Positions 39,485 through 49,239 of a DNA stretch of 64,000 nt are shown here, piece after piece (position 1 is the stretch's first letter; every line of letters begins with the position of its first letter). The position numbers and the translations under genes were made by a program. Under the pieces are notes generated by a model. That model had not been told where the DNA came from. It searched no databases and saw only the letters and a list, made by a program, of their open reading frames with translations. Location of the stretch: NCBI RefSeq assembly GCF_007858535.1, contig NZ_CP040174.1:1116001-1180000 (forward strand), read 5' to 3'. The stretch comes from Arthrobacter sp. UKPF54-2. GTDB taxonomy: Bacteria; Actinomycetota; Actinomycetes; Actinomycetales; Micrococcaceae.

Positions 39485-41173
39485 ATGGCTGCCCCCGAGA
39501 CTCCCGCAGACAAGGCAGCAACTGCCCCGAAGCGGCCGCTCATCATGCGTTATGCCGCACGTTCCGACGTCGGCCGTGTTCGATCGAAGAACGACGACTC
39601 CGCCTACGTGGGCCGCCACCTCGCCGTCGTCGCCGACGGCATGGGCGGGCACGCCGGCGGTGACGTGGCCTCGGCGGCCACGGTCCTGGACATGATCCAT
39701 CTCGACCGCGACGACTACGACGGCGCGGCCGGCGAAGCCGACACGGTCCTGGCCGACGAGATCCAGACCGCCAACTCGCTGCTCTCCGAACTGGTCCATA
39801 TCAACCCGAAACTGGCCGGGATGGGGACCACGGTCACGGCGCTGCTGCTGGCCGGGGGCAAGCTTCACTTCGCGCACATCGGCGATTCGCGTGCCTACCG
39901 GCTGCGCAACGGCACCTTTGAACAGGTCAGCGTGGACCACACCTTCGTCCAGCGGCTCATCGACGAGGGCCGGCTGCGCCCCGAAGAGGCGGAGACCCAC
40001 CCGCACAAGAATGTCCTGATGCGCGTGCTCGGCGACGTCGACGCCAGCCCCGAACTCGACCTGGACGTCCTCGACGTCGAACCCGGCGAACGCTGGCTGT
40101 TGTGCTCCGACGGGCTGAACTACGTGGCCGGCCACGTAGTTGAACGCACCGTCCGGGAGACGAAGAGCCTGCGCGAGTGCGCCGAAAAGCTTGTTGACCT
40201 CACCCTGGAGGCCGGCTCCCCCGACAACGTGACGGTCGTGATGGTGGACATCGCGGAACAGACGCCCGACGACGTCAACACCGCCGCCGTCGACGTTGTC
40301 CCAGCCCCGGCCACCGTCACCGGCACGGCCCGGGCACCGCAGGCGCCCGCTGCCGCGAAAGCCCCGCCGGAGGGCAGCACGGGCAGCACCTTTGCCGGCA
40401 ACGCCGCCGCAGGCGCCCTCGCGGGCAAGCCCGGCGACGCGGACGCGAAGACCCCGGACTCCGAGCGGGCCAAGGAACCCCAGCCCTCCACCGACCCGAA
40501 CCTTGGCGAGCATCTCTCCGCCGAGGTCCTGCGCGAGGAGCTGTCCACCCGGCCGCACGAGCTGGTGGGCGCCGCAGCAACCGCCGCCGAATCCGGCTCG
40601 ATTCCTTCGATCGCCGGCCGGACCGTGGCCCGCCGCGCGGCCACCGTGCTGACGCACAAGGCGGAACAGGACAAGGACGAGGTCGAAGAGTACAAGCCAC
40701 CGGTCAAGCGCCGGCGCTGGCTCACCCTCTCCATCGCCGCGGCCATCGTCGCCGTCCTGGGCATCGGCCTCTGGCTCGGCTACGCGTGGACGCAGACCAG
40801 GTACTACATCGGTGAGCACGACCAGCGCGTTGCCATTTTCAACGGGGTCTCCCAGCGCCTCGGGCCCATTCCGCTTTCCACCCTCGAGACAGTGACTGAG
40901 ATCCGGATGTCCGACCTGCCAGAGTTCTCCCAGCAGCGTGTACGCCAGACGGTTCCGGCACGGGACCTCTATGACGCCCAGCGGATCGTCAAGAACCTCG
41001 AACGCACCGGCACGACGGCGCCGGCCGACGAGTGCCTGACGCCCTCGCCCTCGCCGAGCACCGGCGGCCAAACCCCCACGCCTGCCGCCCCCTCGGGCTC
41101 GGCCGCGCCCCCCGCGCCCTCCGGCTCGGCCACACCGTCACCGGCCCCGACCAACTGTGAGGGGGCCAAGTGA
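39485..41173 (+). CDS. pstP: PP2C-type Ser/Thr phosphatase PstP
   Basis: 562-residue membrane phosphatase. The cytosolic PP2C domain (about 20-260) shows RSDVGRVRSKNDDSAYVG, VVADGMGGHAGGDVAS (metal-binding Asp and Gly), AHIGDSRAYRLRNG, LCSDGLNYV and GSPDNVTVVMVDI. A long Ala/Pro-rich linker leads to one TM helix (about 412-431, LSIAAAIVAVLGIGLWLGYA), then an extracellular domain and a Pro/Ser/Thr-rich tail. It dephosphorylates PknA/PknB and their substrates. It overlaps rodA by 4 nt (GTGA). The linker is longer than in M. tuberculosis PstP (514 aa). Confidence 0.95.
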   Translation: MAAPETPADKAATAPKRPLIMRYAARSDVGRVRSKNDDSAYVGRHLAVVADGMGGHAGGDVASAATVLDMIHLDRDDYDGAAGEADTVLADEIQTANSLLSELVHINPKLAGMGTTVTALLLAGGKLHFAHIGDSRAYRLRNGTFEQVSVDHTFVQRLIDEGRLRPEEAETHPHKNVLMRVLGDVDASPELDLDVLDVEPGERWLLCSDGLNYVAGHVVERTVRETKSLRECAEKLVDLTLEAGSPDNVTVVMVDIAEQTPDDVNTAAVDVVPAPATVTGTARAPQAPAAAKAPPEGSTGSTFAGNAAAGALAGKPGDADAKTPDSERAKEPQPSTDPNLGEHLSAEVLREELSTRPHELVGAAATAAESGSIPSIAGRTVARRAATVLTHKAEQDKDEVEEYKPPVKRRRWLTLSIAAAIVAVLGIGLWLGYAWTQTRYYIGEHDQRVAIFNGVSQRLGPIPLSTLETVTEIRMSDLPEFSQQRVRQTVPARDLYDAQRIVKNLERTGTTAPADECLTPSPSPSTGGQTPTPAAPSGSAAPPAPSGSATPSPAPTNCEGAK

Positions 41174-42627
41174 CGCCCATCGACCCCACCCCCCGGCCGC
41201 GCCGCAACGCCGAGCTGCTCCTGCTGATCCTCGCCCTCGCGGTGGGTATCGGCGCGAACGCCCTCGTCGGCGTCGACCGGCAGAAGGCCTTCGACACCGA
41301 TTTCTGGTTCCAGTCCGGGCTGCTTACGGCCGCGGCGCTGGCCTTCCACGTGGTTCTGCGTCTCCGCGCTAAATATGCCGATCCGGTAATACTTCCGCTG
41401 GTCGTGGCCCTCAACGGCCTCGGCCTAGCCATGATCCACCGCCTGGACCGGGTCAACGAGGACACCGGGAACAACCAGCTGCGCTGGACCCTGGTGGCCA
41501 TGGCCGTGGCCATTGCGGTGATCTTCTTCCTCAAGGACCACCGGCTCCTGCGCCGCTTCACGTATATTTCGCTTGCAGTCAGCGCCGTGCTGCTGATCCT
41601 CCCGCTGGTCCCGGGGATCTCCGCCGGCGAGGTCCTAGGCGCCAGCGTCTGGATCAAGCTGGGGTCCATGACCTTCCAGCCCGGCGAAATCGCGAAGATC
41701 ACGCTCGCCATCTTCTTCGCGGGGTACCTGTCCTCCAACCGCGACCTGATCCTGCTCGCCGGCCGCAAGATCGGGCCCGTGCAGTTCCCCCGGTTCAAGG
41801 ACATGGGCCCGATGATCACGGCCTGGCTGGTGAGCATCGGCGTGCTGATCTTCCAGCGCGACCTGGGAACGTCGATCCTCTTCTTCGGCCTGTTCCTGGT
41901 GATGATCTACGTTGCCACCAGCCGGATCAGCTGGGTCATCATCGGCGTCGTGCTGATGGCGGCCGGCGGCTTCGTCGCCTCCAAGGTCTTCTCCCACGTG
42001 GCATTGAGGATCGACGGCTGGGTGAACGCCTTTACCCCCGAGGTCTACGATCGGGAGTTCGGCGGCAGCCGGCAGATCGTCGAGGGCCTGTTCGGCATGG
42101 CCAACGGCGGCCTCGTGGGTACCGGCCTCGGCCAGGGCCGCCCCAACCTCGTCCCCTTCGCGAACAGCGACATGATCGTGGCCTCATTCGGCGAGGAACT
42201 GGGCCTGATCGGCGTCTTCGCCATCGTGCTGATGTACCTGCTGCTCTTCACCCGCGGCTTCCGGGCCGCGCTCGGCACCCGGGACGCCTTCGGCAAACTG
42301 CTCGCCACCGGGCTGTCCTTCGCGATCGCCCTGCAGTGCTTTGTGGTGATCGGCGGCGTCACCCGCCTGATCCCGCTGACCGGCCTGACCACGCCCTTCC
42401 TGGCCGCCGGCGGGTCCTCCCTGCTGGCGAACTGGATCATCGTCGGACTGCTGCTGATGATCTCGCACACCGCCCGCGGCCCGGTGGACACCACACCGCT
42501 CCCGCCCGGCCAGGACTCTGACGCGAAGAAGGACACCCCGTCCCTGCCGCCGAAGCCCGCGACGGCGCCTGCCCCCAGTGCCCGAACCAGTCCAGACGCT
42601 CCCACCGAGGCGGTGAAACACCTGTGA
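41170..42627 (+). CDS. rodA: SEDS peptidoglycan glycosyltransferase RodA/FtsW
   Basis: 485-residue polytopic SEDS protein polymerising lipid II, normally with a class B PBP partner. Signatures: MIHRLDRVNEDTGNNQLRW, ASVWIKLGSMTFQPGEIAK, QRDLGTSILFFGLFLVMIY, GGLVGTGLGQGRPNLVPFAN and GVTRLIPLTGLTTPFLAAGG. The C-terminal 45 residues are a cytosolic Pro/Ala/Lys tail. GTG start and stop both overlap neighbours (pstP, pbpA), so RodA and PbpA are made in near-equal amounts. Confidence 0.96.
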   Translation: MTPIDPTPRPRRNAELLLLILALAVGIGANALVGVDRQKAFDTDFWFQSGLLTAAALAFHVVLRLRAKYADPVILPLVVALNGLGLAMIHRLDRVNEDTGNNQLRWTLVAMAVAIAVIFFLKDHRLLRRFTYISLAVSAVLLILPLVPGISAGEVLGASVWIKLGSMTFQPGEIAKITLAIFFAGYLSSNRDLILLAGRKIGPVQFPRFKDMGPMITAWLVSIGVLIFQRDLGTSILFFGLFLVMIYVATSRISWVIIGVVLMAAGGFVASKVFSHVALRIDGWVNAFTPEVYDREFGGSRQIVEGLFGMANGGLVGTGLGQGRPNLVPFANSDMIVASFGEELGLIGVFAIVLMYLLLFTRGFRAALGTRDAFGKLLATGLSFAIALQCFVVIGGVTRLIPLTGLTTPFLAAGGSSLLANWIIVGLLLMISHTARGPVDTTPLPPGQDSDAKKDTPSLPPKPATAPAPSARTSPDAPTEAVKHL

Positions 42628-44081
42628 ACCAGGCCATTCGCAACTCCTGGATCGCCGCGATCGCGATGTTCGCGCTGATCTTCGGCGCGCTCAGCTATGT
42701 CCAGGTGGTCGGAGCCGACGAGCTCAAGGCCAACGCCTGGAACAAGCGCACCTTGCTGCAGAATTACTGCAACGACCGCGGCGCGATCATCGTTGGCGGC
42801 ACCCCCGTCGCGCAGTCCGCTCCAGGCAGCGAAAGCTGTGCTTTCCAGCGCCGCTACACCCAGCCGGAGCTGTACGCCGGGATCACCGGCTACTTTTCCA
42901 AGAACTACGGCCTGACCGGCATGGAACTGGCCATGAACGAACAGCTCTCCGGCAGCTCCGACCAGCTGTTCCTGGACCGGGTGGGCCAGCTGTTCCTCGG
43001 CAACCAGCCCAAGGGCGCCTCGGTCGAGCTCACGCTGGATCCAAAGATCCAGAAGCTCGCCTACGACCTGATTCCGGAGGGCCAGCGCGGGTCGATCGTG
43101 GTGACCAACCCAAAGACCGGCGCCATCCTGGCCATGGTTTCCAAGCCCTCGTATGACCCCAACCTGGTTGCCACCCAGGACGCCGACGCCGAGGCGGCCA
43201 ACATCACCGCCCTGAACAAGATCCCCGGCATCAACCTCAACCAGTCCGTCAGCGGCCCCACCGGCGCGCTCCTGGCCCCCGGGTCCGTCTTCAAGATCAT
43301 CGACACGGCCGCGGCGCTGAGCTCGGGCAAGTACAACAAGGACAGCGTGCTGCCCAACCCGGCCGAGATGCCGTTCCCCGGCATCCAGTACAAGCTGCCG
43401 AACTACGCTGGCGGCAACTGCTACACCCGGGACACGGCCACCTTCGCCTTCGCCCTGCAGCAGTCCTGCAACACGCCGTTCGCCCGGATCGCCCTCGACC
43501 TCGGGCAAAAGGCGATCGCGGACCAGGCCGCCAAGTTCGGATTCGGGCAGGACTTCGGCGACCGGCTCAAGCTGGAATCTGCCAAGAGCACCTTCCCGAG
43601 CGAGCCGCTGGATGAGGCCAGCCTCGCGCAGTCGGCAATCGGCCAGCGCGACGTGCGTGCCACACCGCTGCAGATCAACCTGATGACGTCCGCGATTGCC
43701 AACGGCGGTGTCCAGATGAAGCCCAGCCTGGTCAAGACCCTGCGCGCTCCAGACCTGCGGATCATCGACGAACCCAAGCCTGAGACGCTCCGGACCTCCA
43801 CTACCCCGGAGATCTCCCGGCAGATCACCGAGTGGATGACCAGCGTCGTCAGCGAGGGCATCGGCCGCGGCGCCGCAGTGCCCGGCGTCCAGGTGGCCGG
43901 CAAGACCGGCACCGCCGAGCTCGGCACCGGCCTGAACAACTCATGGTTTACCGGGTTCGCCCCGGCCAACGACCCGCAGGTGGCTGTCACGATTGTTATG
44001 CAAGGCGTGGACATCACCACCGGCGCACAGCTAACCAGTCCGAACGCAAAGAAGATTTTTGAGGCGGTGTTGAATAAGTGA
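42624..44081 (+). CDS. pbpA: Class B penicillin-binding protein PbpA
   Basis: 485-residue D,D-transpeptidase with an N-terminal membrane anchor ([20 protein letters not shown]), dimerisation region ([19 protein letters not shown]) and transpeptidase domain. Active-site triad: S221-x-x-K224 in APGSVFKI, S281-C-N283 and K427-T-G429 in GKTGTAEL. It cross-links peptidoglycan made by RodA. Length matches mycobacterial PbpA. The GTG start overlaps rodA; the stop overlaps pknA. Confidence 0.96.
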   Translation: MNQAIRNSWIAAIAMFALIFGALSYVQVVGADELKANAWNKRTLLQNYCNDRGAIIVGGTPVAQSAPGSESCAFQRRYTQPELYAGITGYFSKNYGLTGMELAMNEQLSGSSDQLFLDRVGQLFLGNQPKGASVELTLDPKIQKLAYDLIPEGQRGSIVVTNPKTGAILAMVSKPSYDPNLVATQDADAEAANITALNKIPGINLNQSVSGPTGALLAPGSVFKIIDTAAALSSGKYNKDSVLPNPAEMPFPGIQYKLPNYAGGNCYTRDTATFAFALQQSCNTPFARIALDLGQKAIADQAAKFGFGQDFGDRLKLESAKSTFPSEPLDEASLAQSAIGQRDVRATPLQINLMTSAIANGGVQMKPSLVKTLRAPDLRIIDEPKPETLRTSTTPEISRQITEWMTSVVSEGIGRGAAVPGVQVAGKTGTAELGTGLNNSWFTGFAPANDPQVAVTIVMQGVDITTGAQLTSPNAKKIFEAVLNK

Positions 44082-45880
44082 GGCCTACATCGGGAATCAC
44101 CCTCGGCGGCAGATTCCAGCTGACCACACGCATTGCGATCGGCGGTATGGGTGAAGTCTGGAAGGCCAAGGACCTGATCCTTGGCCGGATCGTCGCGATC
44201 AAGGTCCTCAAGGAGGAGTACACCGGTGACCCCGGCTTCCTCCAGCGCTTCCGGGCCGAAGCGCGGCACACCGCCCTGCTCAACCATGTCGGCATCGCCA
44301 ACGTCTTCGATTACGGCGAGGAGGAGGGTTCCGCCTACCTCGTGATGGAGCTCGTCCCGGGCCAGCCGCTGAGCAGCATCATCGAGCATGAGCAGGTGCT
44401 CTCACCGGACCGCACCCTGTCGATGATCTCCCAGACGGCTCGGGCCTTGTCCGTCGCACACGCCCAGGGCCTGGTGCACCGCGACATCAAGCCCGGCAAC
44501 CTGCTGATCACCCCGGACGGGCGGGTCAAGGTCACCGACTTCGGCATCGCGCGGCTCGCGGACCAGGTGCCGCTGACCCAGACCGGCCAGGTCATGGGCA
44601 CCGCCCAGTACCTCGCCCCGGAGCAGGCCACCGGGCAGACCGCTACGGGCGCCTCCGACATCTACTCCCTCGGCGTCATCGGCTATGAGTGCCTCACCGG
44701 GCACCGCCCGTTCTCCGGCGAATCACAGATTGCGATCGCGCTGGCCCAGGTCAACGACGCGCCGCCGCCGCTGCCGGACACGCTGCCCCGGCCGGTCCGT
44801 GCCCTGCTGATGTCGATGCTGGCCAAGGACCCGAAGAACCGGCCGGCGGACGCGATCAAACTGGCCGAAGCGGCCGATGCCATCCGCAACGGCGACATTG
44901 CGGCCGCGCACGCGGCCGTGCCGGGCATGCTGCTCTTCGAAGCGGCCACCGGTCCCATCACGGCGCCGGTGAACGTCCCCACCGCCGCCACGGGTGTCAT
45001 TGCCGCCAGCGCGGCAGAGGACAAGTCGACGTCGGCGCTTCCGGTGGTCGGTGCAGCCGGCGCCGGCGCAGCGGCCGGGCTGGCTGCGGGAGCTGCCGCG
45101 GCCAGCGGCTACGGCGCCCGCAACGCCCTGTCCCGAGCGGATGCGCTGGCTGCCGAGCGCAACTGGGCCCAGGAGGAGGAAGAGGACTACGACGGCTACG
45201 AGCCGGAGGAGGAACCCCGCCGCCGGGGTCGCAGCCCGTGGACCTGGCCGTTGATCGCACTGATCCTGCTGGTGCTGTTTGCCCTGATGGGCATCGTCCT
45301 GTCCCAGGCCGGGATCCTGTTCCCGACGTCGTCCCCTGCCGCCACCAGTTCCAAAGCCACCACCACAAGCGCCGCACCCACCTCCAAGAGCCCCAGCCCC
45401 ACGTCCAGCTCGGCCACGCCCACGCAGTCGACGCCGGCGGCGATCAACCTGTTCCCGGACGCCTACAAGGGCCGGCCTTACAACGACGTCCGGACCGAAC
45501 TGAACAGTATGGGCCTGCAGGTCAAGGGCGCGCCGGTCTTCGACCCCGCGGCACCGAACACGGTGCTGGATATCGATCCCTCAGGTCCCGTCCAGCGCGG
45601 AGACGTCATCACGGTCAGCTACTCCAAGGGACCCGAAATGGTCACCGTCCCCTCCCTCGAGCAGGGCGCCACCGAGGCGGCCGTCCAGCGGGCAATCGAG
45701 TCCGCCGGACTGCGCTGGCAGAAGGGTGACCCGGTCGACGGCAAGAAGAACCAGCAGGAGGGCACCTTTGTGAGTTCCGAGCCCGCCTCCGGCAAGCAGG
45801 TAGCTGCCGGCTCCGTGGTGATCTACCACCTCGCCGCCGCCCCGGCCTCCCCCTCGCCGAGCGTCAGCGCAACGAAGTAG
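44078..45880 (+). CDS. pknA: Ser/Thr protein kinase PknA, with extracellular PASTA domains
   Basis: 600-residue Hanks-type kinase. Kinase domain 10-275: glycine loop [13 protein letters not shown]42, HRD catalytic loop (D136) in [13 protein letters not shown] 154-156, activation segment [15 protein letters not shown]. An Ala-rich juxtamembrane linker leads to one TM helix (about 387-415). The extracellular part contains two PASTA-like repeats ([20 protein letters not shown]..., [20 protein letters not shown]...) and a Ser/Pro tail. Mycobacterial PknA lacks PASTA repeats, so this copy may itself sense muropeptides. The GTG start overlaps pbpA; pknB starts 5 nt downstream. Confidence 0.94.
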   Translation: MRPTSGITLGGRFQLTTRIAIGGMGEVWKAKDLILGRIVAIKVLKEEYTGDPGFLQRFRAEARHTALLNHVGIANVFDYGEEEGSAYLVMELVPGQPLSSIIEHEQVLSPDRTLSMISQTARALSVAHAQGLVHRDIKPGNLLITPDGRVKVTDFGIARLADQVPLTQTGQVMGTAQYLAPEQATGQTATGASDIYSLGVIGYECLTGHRPFSGESQIAIALAQVNDAPPPLPDTLPRPVRALLMSMLAKDPKNRPADAIKLAEAADAIRNGDIAAAHAAVPGMLLFEAATGPITAPVNVPTAATGVIAASAAEDKSTSALPVVGAAGAGAAAGLAAGAAAASGYGARNALSRADALAAERNWAQEEEEDYDGYEPEEEPRRRGRSPWTWPLIALILLVLFALMGIVLSQAGILFPTSSPAATSSKATTTSAAPTSKSPSPTSSSATPTQSTPAAINLFPDAYKGRPYNDVRTELNSMGLQVKGAPVFDPAAPNTVLDIDPSGPVQRGDVITVSYSKGPEMVTVPSLEQGATEAAVQRAIESAGLRWQKGDPVDGKKNQQEGTFVSSEPASGKQVAAGSVVIYHLAAAPASPSPSVSATK

Positions 45881-45885
45881 GCGCC

Positions 45886-47868
45886 GTGTCCACTTCACCC
45901 CGCACTCCATCGCACCGGGAGGACAGCAGCCCGGTGACAAGCCAGCGCGTCCTCAGCGGGCGCTATGAGCTGGGTGAGCTGATCGGCCGCGGCGGTATGG
46001 CCGACGTTTTCCGCGGGGTCGACACCAGGCTGGGACGGACGGTGGCGATCAAGCTGCTCCGCCCGGATCTTGCCCGGGACCCGCAGTTCCAGGCCCGGTT
46101 CAAGCGGGAGGCCCAGGCCGTGGCCGCGCTGAACCACCCCTCGATCGTCGCCGTCTTTGACACCGGGGACCATGCCGTCCCCGGTGGCCATGACGACACC
46201 GTGCGCGTGCCGTACATCGTGATGGAGTATGTGGCCGGAAAGACCATCCGCGACCTGATCAGGGCCAAGGAAGTCACCATCGACCAGGCCATCGACTACA
46301 GCCTGGGCGTGCTCGCGGCCCTGGATTACAGCCACAAAGCCGGCATCGTGCACCGGGACATCAAGCCCGCCAACGTGATGTTCTGCCCGGACTCCAACAG
46401 CGTGAAAGTGATGGACTTCGGGATTGCCCGCGCTATGGCGGACTCCTCGGCCACCATGACCCAGACGCAGGCCGTGGTGGGGACCGCCCAATATCTGTCC
46501 CCCGAGCAGGCCCGCGGCGAAACAGTCGACGCGCGGAGCGATCTGTATTCGGCAGGCTGTCTGCTCTACGAGATGCTGACCGGGCGCCCGCCCTTCATCG
46601 GCGACAGCCCTGTTTCAGTGGCGTACCAGCACGTCCGCGAGATCCCGGACCCCGCCAGTAGCCTCAACCCCGATGTTTCCGAAGCCCTGGACAGCGTACT
46701 GGCCAAGGCACTGCAAAAGAACCGAGCCGACCGCTTCCAGGACGCCGCGGCCTTCCGGCGTGCCCTCCGGGCCGCGCGCAGCGGCGTCGCCGTGGCAACA
46801 CTGCCGCGCAGCGAGAGCCCCACGGACCCGAACAACACAGTTGCTTCCCCGCACCAGGCGCCGCCCACCGCCGCTTTCCCCCTGACCGGCGCCGCTTTCC
46901 TCGACGACACCGCCGCGGGGATCCCGCCGGCGCACCTCGCGGAAGACGACGAGCCGCTCACCGCGGTGTCCGCCGGCCACGTGCCGCCGGACATCGGGAG
47001 CCTGCCGCTGAGCCTCCCGGCCGAGCGCGAAGCGACCGTCCAGCAGAAGTCCCGTCGCCGGACGTGGATTGCGACGCTTGTGGTGTTCACGCTGCTGGTG
47101 CTTGCCGGTGGCGGATTGTGGCTCTACAACATGGTCAACCAGCAGCCGCCGCCGGTCGCCAAGGTGGACGTCCCCCCGGTGGCGTCCCTGACGGAATCCG
47201 AGGCCCTGCAGAAGCTTTACAACGCCGGGCTCAAACCGCAGCTGAGCCGTGTCCAGCACGAGACGGTTCCGAAGGGAACCGCCGTCGGAACGGTGCCCAC
47301 GGCCGGCAGCTCCCTGGACCGCAATTCGGACGTCACGCTCAAGATCTCCGAGGGCCCCAGCGTCATCACGATTCCCGGGGACCTGCCCGGCCGGACCGAG
47401 GCGGACGCCAGGGATGTGCTGCGCCGGACCGGCCTGACCGGAGCGCCGAAAACGACGCTGAACAACAGCCCCAACGTGGCGGCCGGCGTCGTGATCACCA
47501 CCAAGCCCGCGCCGGGGCAGAACGTCGCCGTGGGGAGCACGGTGGAAATCATTGTCTCCACCGGCAAGGTGGCCGTGCCGCAGCTGGTCGGGCTCCCGCA
47601 GGCTGAGGCGGAGGCGGCCCTGAAGAACGTGGGGCTGGTGCCCAGTATCAAGGAAGTCGAAAACACCCAGGTCGAACCGGGCAAGGTGACCGCGCAGAGC
47701 GATCCCGCGGACGCCGCGGTGGAACAAGGCAAAACGATCACCGTCACCGTGGCCAAGGCTCCGCCGCCGCCCCCGCCGCCGCCGACGCCGACGCCGTCCC
47801 CGTCAGCGACCAAGACGAACACCAAGGACAGCGTCGACAACCTGCTCGGCGGCTTCACCGCGCCCTAG
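45886..47868 (+). CDS. pknB: PASTA-domain Ser/Thr protein kinase PknB
   Basis: 660-residue kinase. Kinase domain about 26-290: LIGRGGMADVFRG, K56, HRDIKPANVM (D158), DFG 177-179, activation loop SSATMTQTQAVVGTAQYLSP with Thr autophosphorylation sites. TM about 391-412 (ATLVVFTLLVLAGGGLWLYN). Three PASTA repeats follow (DVPPVASLTESEALQKLYNA, TIPGDLPGRTEADARDVLRR, AVPQLVGLPQAEAEAALKNV), then a Pro-rich tail. It senses peptidoglycan fragments or lipid II and phosphorylates division and wall proteins. GTG start; last gene of the operon. Confidence 0.96.
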   Translation: MSTSPRTPSHREDSSPVTSQRVLSGRYELGELIGRGGMADVFRGVDTRLGRTVAIKLLRPDLARDPQFQARFKREAQAVAALNHPSIVAVFDTGDHAVPGGHDDTVRVPYIVMEYVAGKTIRDLIRAKEVTIDQAIDYSLGVLAALDYSHKAGIVHRDIKPANVMFCPDSNSVKVMDFGIARAMADSSATMTQTQAVVGTAQYLSPEQARGETVDARSDLYSAGCLLYEMLTGRPPFIGDSPVSVAYQHVREIPDPASSLNPDVSEALDSVLAKALQKNRADRFQDAAAFRRALRAARSGVAVATLPRSESPTDPNNTVASPHQAPPTAAFPLTGAAFLDDTAAGIPPAHLAEDDEPLTAVSAGHVPPDIGSLPLSLPAEREATVQQKSRRRTWIATLVVFTLLVLAGGGLWLYNMVNQQPPPVAKVDVPPVASLTESEALQKLYNAGLKPQLSRVQHETVPKGTAVGTVPTAGSSLDRNSDVTLKISEGPSVITIPGDLPGRTEADARDVLRRTGLTGAPKTTLNNSPNVAAGVVITTKPAPGQNVAVGSTVEIIVSTGKVAVPQLVGLPQAEAEAALKNVGLVPSIKEVENTQVEPGKVTAQSDPADAAVEQGKTITVTVAKAPPPPPPPPTPTPSPSATKTNTKDSVDNLLGGFTAP

Positions 47869-47897
47869 GTGTCAGCCCCGGACGCTGACGCTGGGGG

Positions 47898-48539
47898 TCA
47901 GTGCTGGATAAGCGGGCTCAAGGCCGCGGCCCGCGCTGCGGCACCTGCCATTCCGAGGGACTCAAGCCAGTTGCCCAGCATGAGGTAACCGCCTTCGGTC
48001 AGCACCGATTCCGGGTGGAACTGGACCCCGCACAACGGTGCCGTGCGGTGCTGCAGCCCCATCACGACGCCGGTTCCCGTCTCGGCGGTGATCTCCAGGA
48101 CGTCGGGGATGCTTTCGCGCACGGCCGCGAGGGAGTGGTAGCGCGTCGCGGTGAAGGGCGACGGGAGACCGGCGAACACGCTCGTCCCGTGGTGTTCCAC
48201 GAGCGAGGTCTTGCCATGCATGAGCTCGGGCGCGTGGGTAACGCGGCCGCCGTAAGCCTCGGCCAGCGCCTGGTGCCCAAGGCAGACCCCCAGCATCGGC
48301 TTGTTGTGGCTGCCGCACCACTGGATCAGCTCAATGCACACCCCGGCCTCTGCCGGCGCACCAGGCCCGGGCGAGATCAGCACACCATCGCGCGCTTCGG
48401 CCATCTCAATCGCCTCGGCCAGCGTCACGTCGTCGTTGCGTACCACCGTGGTCTCCGCGCCGAGCTCCTGCAGGTAGCCGACCAGGGTGTAGACAAAGCT
48501 GTCGTAGTTGTCTACGACCAGGATCTTCGTTGTGCTCAT
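47898..48539 (-). CDS. Class I glutamine amidotransferase (TrpG/PabA type)
   Basis: 213-residue glutaminase subunit supplying ammonia for anthranilate or 4-amino-4-deoxychorismate synthesis. Motifs: VVDNYDSFVYTLVGYLQELG, VLISPGPGAPAEAG, nucleophile MLGVCLGHQALAEAYGG, HGKTS and the His-Glu pair in GVQFHPESVLTEGG. The gene sits in the trpG position of the actinobacterial oriC neighbourhood. No trpE or pabB is nearby, so it may serve both pathways. AAGGCACCC precedes the ATG. It converges with pknB. Confidence 0.93.
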   Translation of the reverse strand: MSTTKILVVDNYDSFVYTLVGYLQELGAETTVVRNDDVTLAEAIEMAEARDGVLISPGPGAPAEAGVCIELIQWCGSHNKPMLGVCLGHQALAEAYGGRVTHAPELMHGKTSLVEHHGTSVFAGLPSPFTATRYHSLAAVRESIPDVLEITAETGTGVVMGLQHRTAPLCGVQFHPESVLTEGGYLMLGNWLESLGMAGAAARAAALSPLIQH

Positions 48540-48852
48540 GGGTGCCTTGTTATGCCAATCGTCGAGACAGTGAACGGGCTGGAGTGCGCCATCCAGGGGA
48601 ACGGGACCTAAACCATCAATACCAGTTCCCCGGCCAGCAAGACCAGCGCCGATGCAACCCGCAGCCGCAGCAGGTCGCAGCGGGCGCCGGCGTGGTTCCC
48701 GGTACGACGCGGGTGCAGCCTCAACTACAGCTAGAATTGGCTGCGATTAGGATTCCAAACCTGACCAAGAGCGTAATGGCTGCCGGTTATTCCTCCCTGC
48801 AGGATATCAAGCAGAGCCATCCGCTTTTCGTCCAGCCCGCCAAGGAGGACCC
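48540..48852. other. Gene-free region between trpG/pabA-type gene and crgA
   Basis: 313 nt holding the divergent promoters. TAGAAT at 48732-48737 and TAGGAT near 48747 are -10-like boxes for crgA without a clear -35. No convincing small ORF; the sortase sometimes found here in relatives is absent. Confidence 0.6.
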
Positions 48853-49107
48853 GTGCCAGAGTCGAAGCCGCGTAAGAGGACTGCCCGCGTGGCGCAGCAG
48901 ACTTCTGCGACGCAGGCCTACAAGCCGAACCCCGTATGGTTCAAGCCGGTTATGTTCGGCCTGATGATTATCGGCCTGCTGTGGATCATCACGTACTACA
49001 TCAGTGAAGGCACCTTCCCGGTCAAGGACTGGGCCTCATGGAACATCGTTGCCGGCTTCGGCATCGCCATCGTGGGCTTCCTGATGACCACGCGCTGGCG
49101 CTCCTGA
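48853..49107 (+). CDS. crgA: Cell division protein CrgA
   Basis: 84-residue membrane protein: basic N-terminus (MPESKPRKRTARVAQQ), then two TM helices (VMFGLMIIGLLWIITYYISE and WNIVAGFGIAIVGFLMTT) joined by the conserved EGTFPVKDWASWN loop. CrgA recruits or stabilises division proteins and PBPs at the septum. The GTG start is fixed by AAGGAGGAC 5-6 nt upstream. Its place next to the pkn cluster and oriC region is the usual one. Confidence 0.97.
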   Translation: MPESKPRKRTARVAQQTSATQAYKPNPVWFKPVMFGLMIIGLLWIITYYISEGTFPVKDWASWNIVAGFGIAIVGFLMTTRWRS

Positions 49108-49127
49108 CCCATCCCACCCTCTTCGCA

Positions 49128-49158
49128 GCGGGCCGGCACACCGGGTGTGCCGGCCCGC
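49128..49158 (+). terminator. Strong hairpin after crgA (terminator-like, no T tract)
   Basis: GCGGGCCGGCACAC (49128-49141) pairs perfectly with GTGTGCCGGCCCGC (49145-49158) around a 3-nt loop. It is followed by AGCGTTAAGC rather than a T run, so termination may be factor-assisted. Confidence 0.7.
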
Positions 49159-49239
49159 AGCGTTAAGCCCGCCGCACGTCATTGGGGGTGGCACGGGCGA
49201 TAATGCTGGAAGGCAACATTTCCCAGCAAAGGATGACGT

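Noticed and set aside
39401..43508. Long minus-strand frames opposite pstP, rodA and pbpA
   Set aside because: Shadows of the envelope operon; the plus-strand proteins carry all catalytic motifs.
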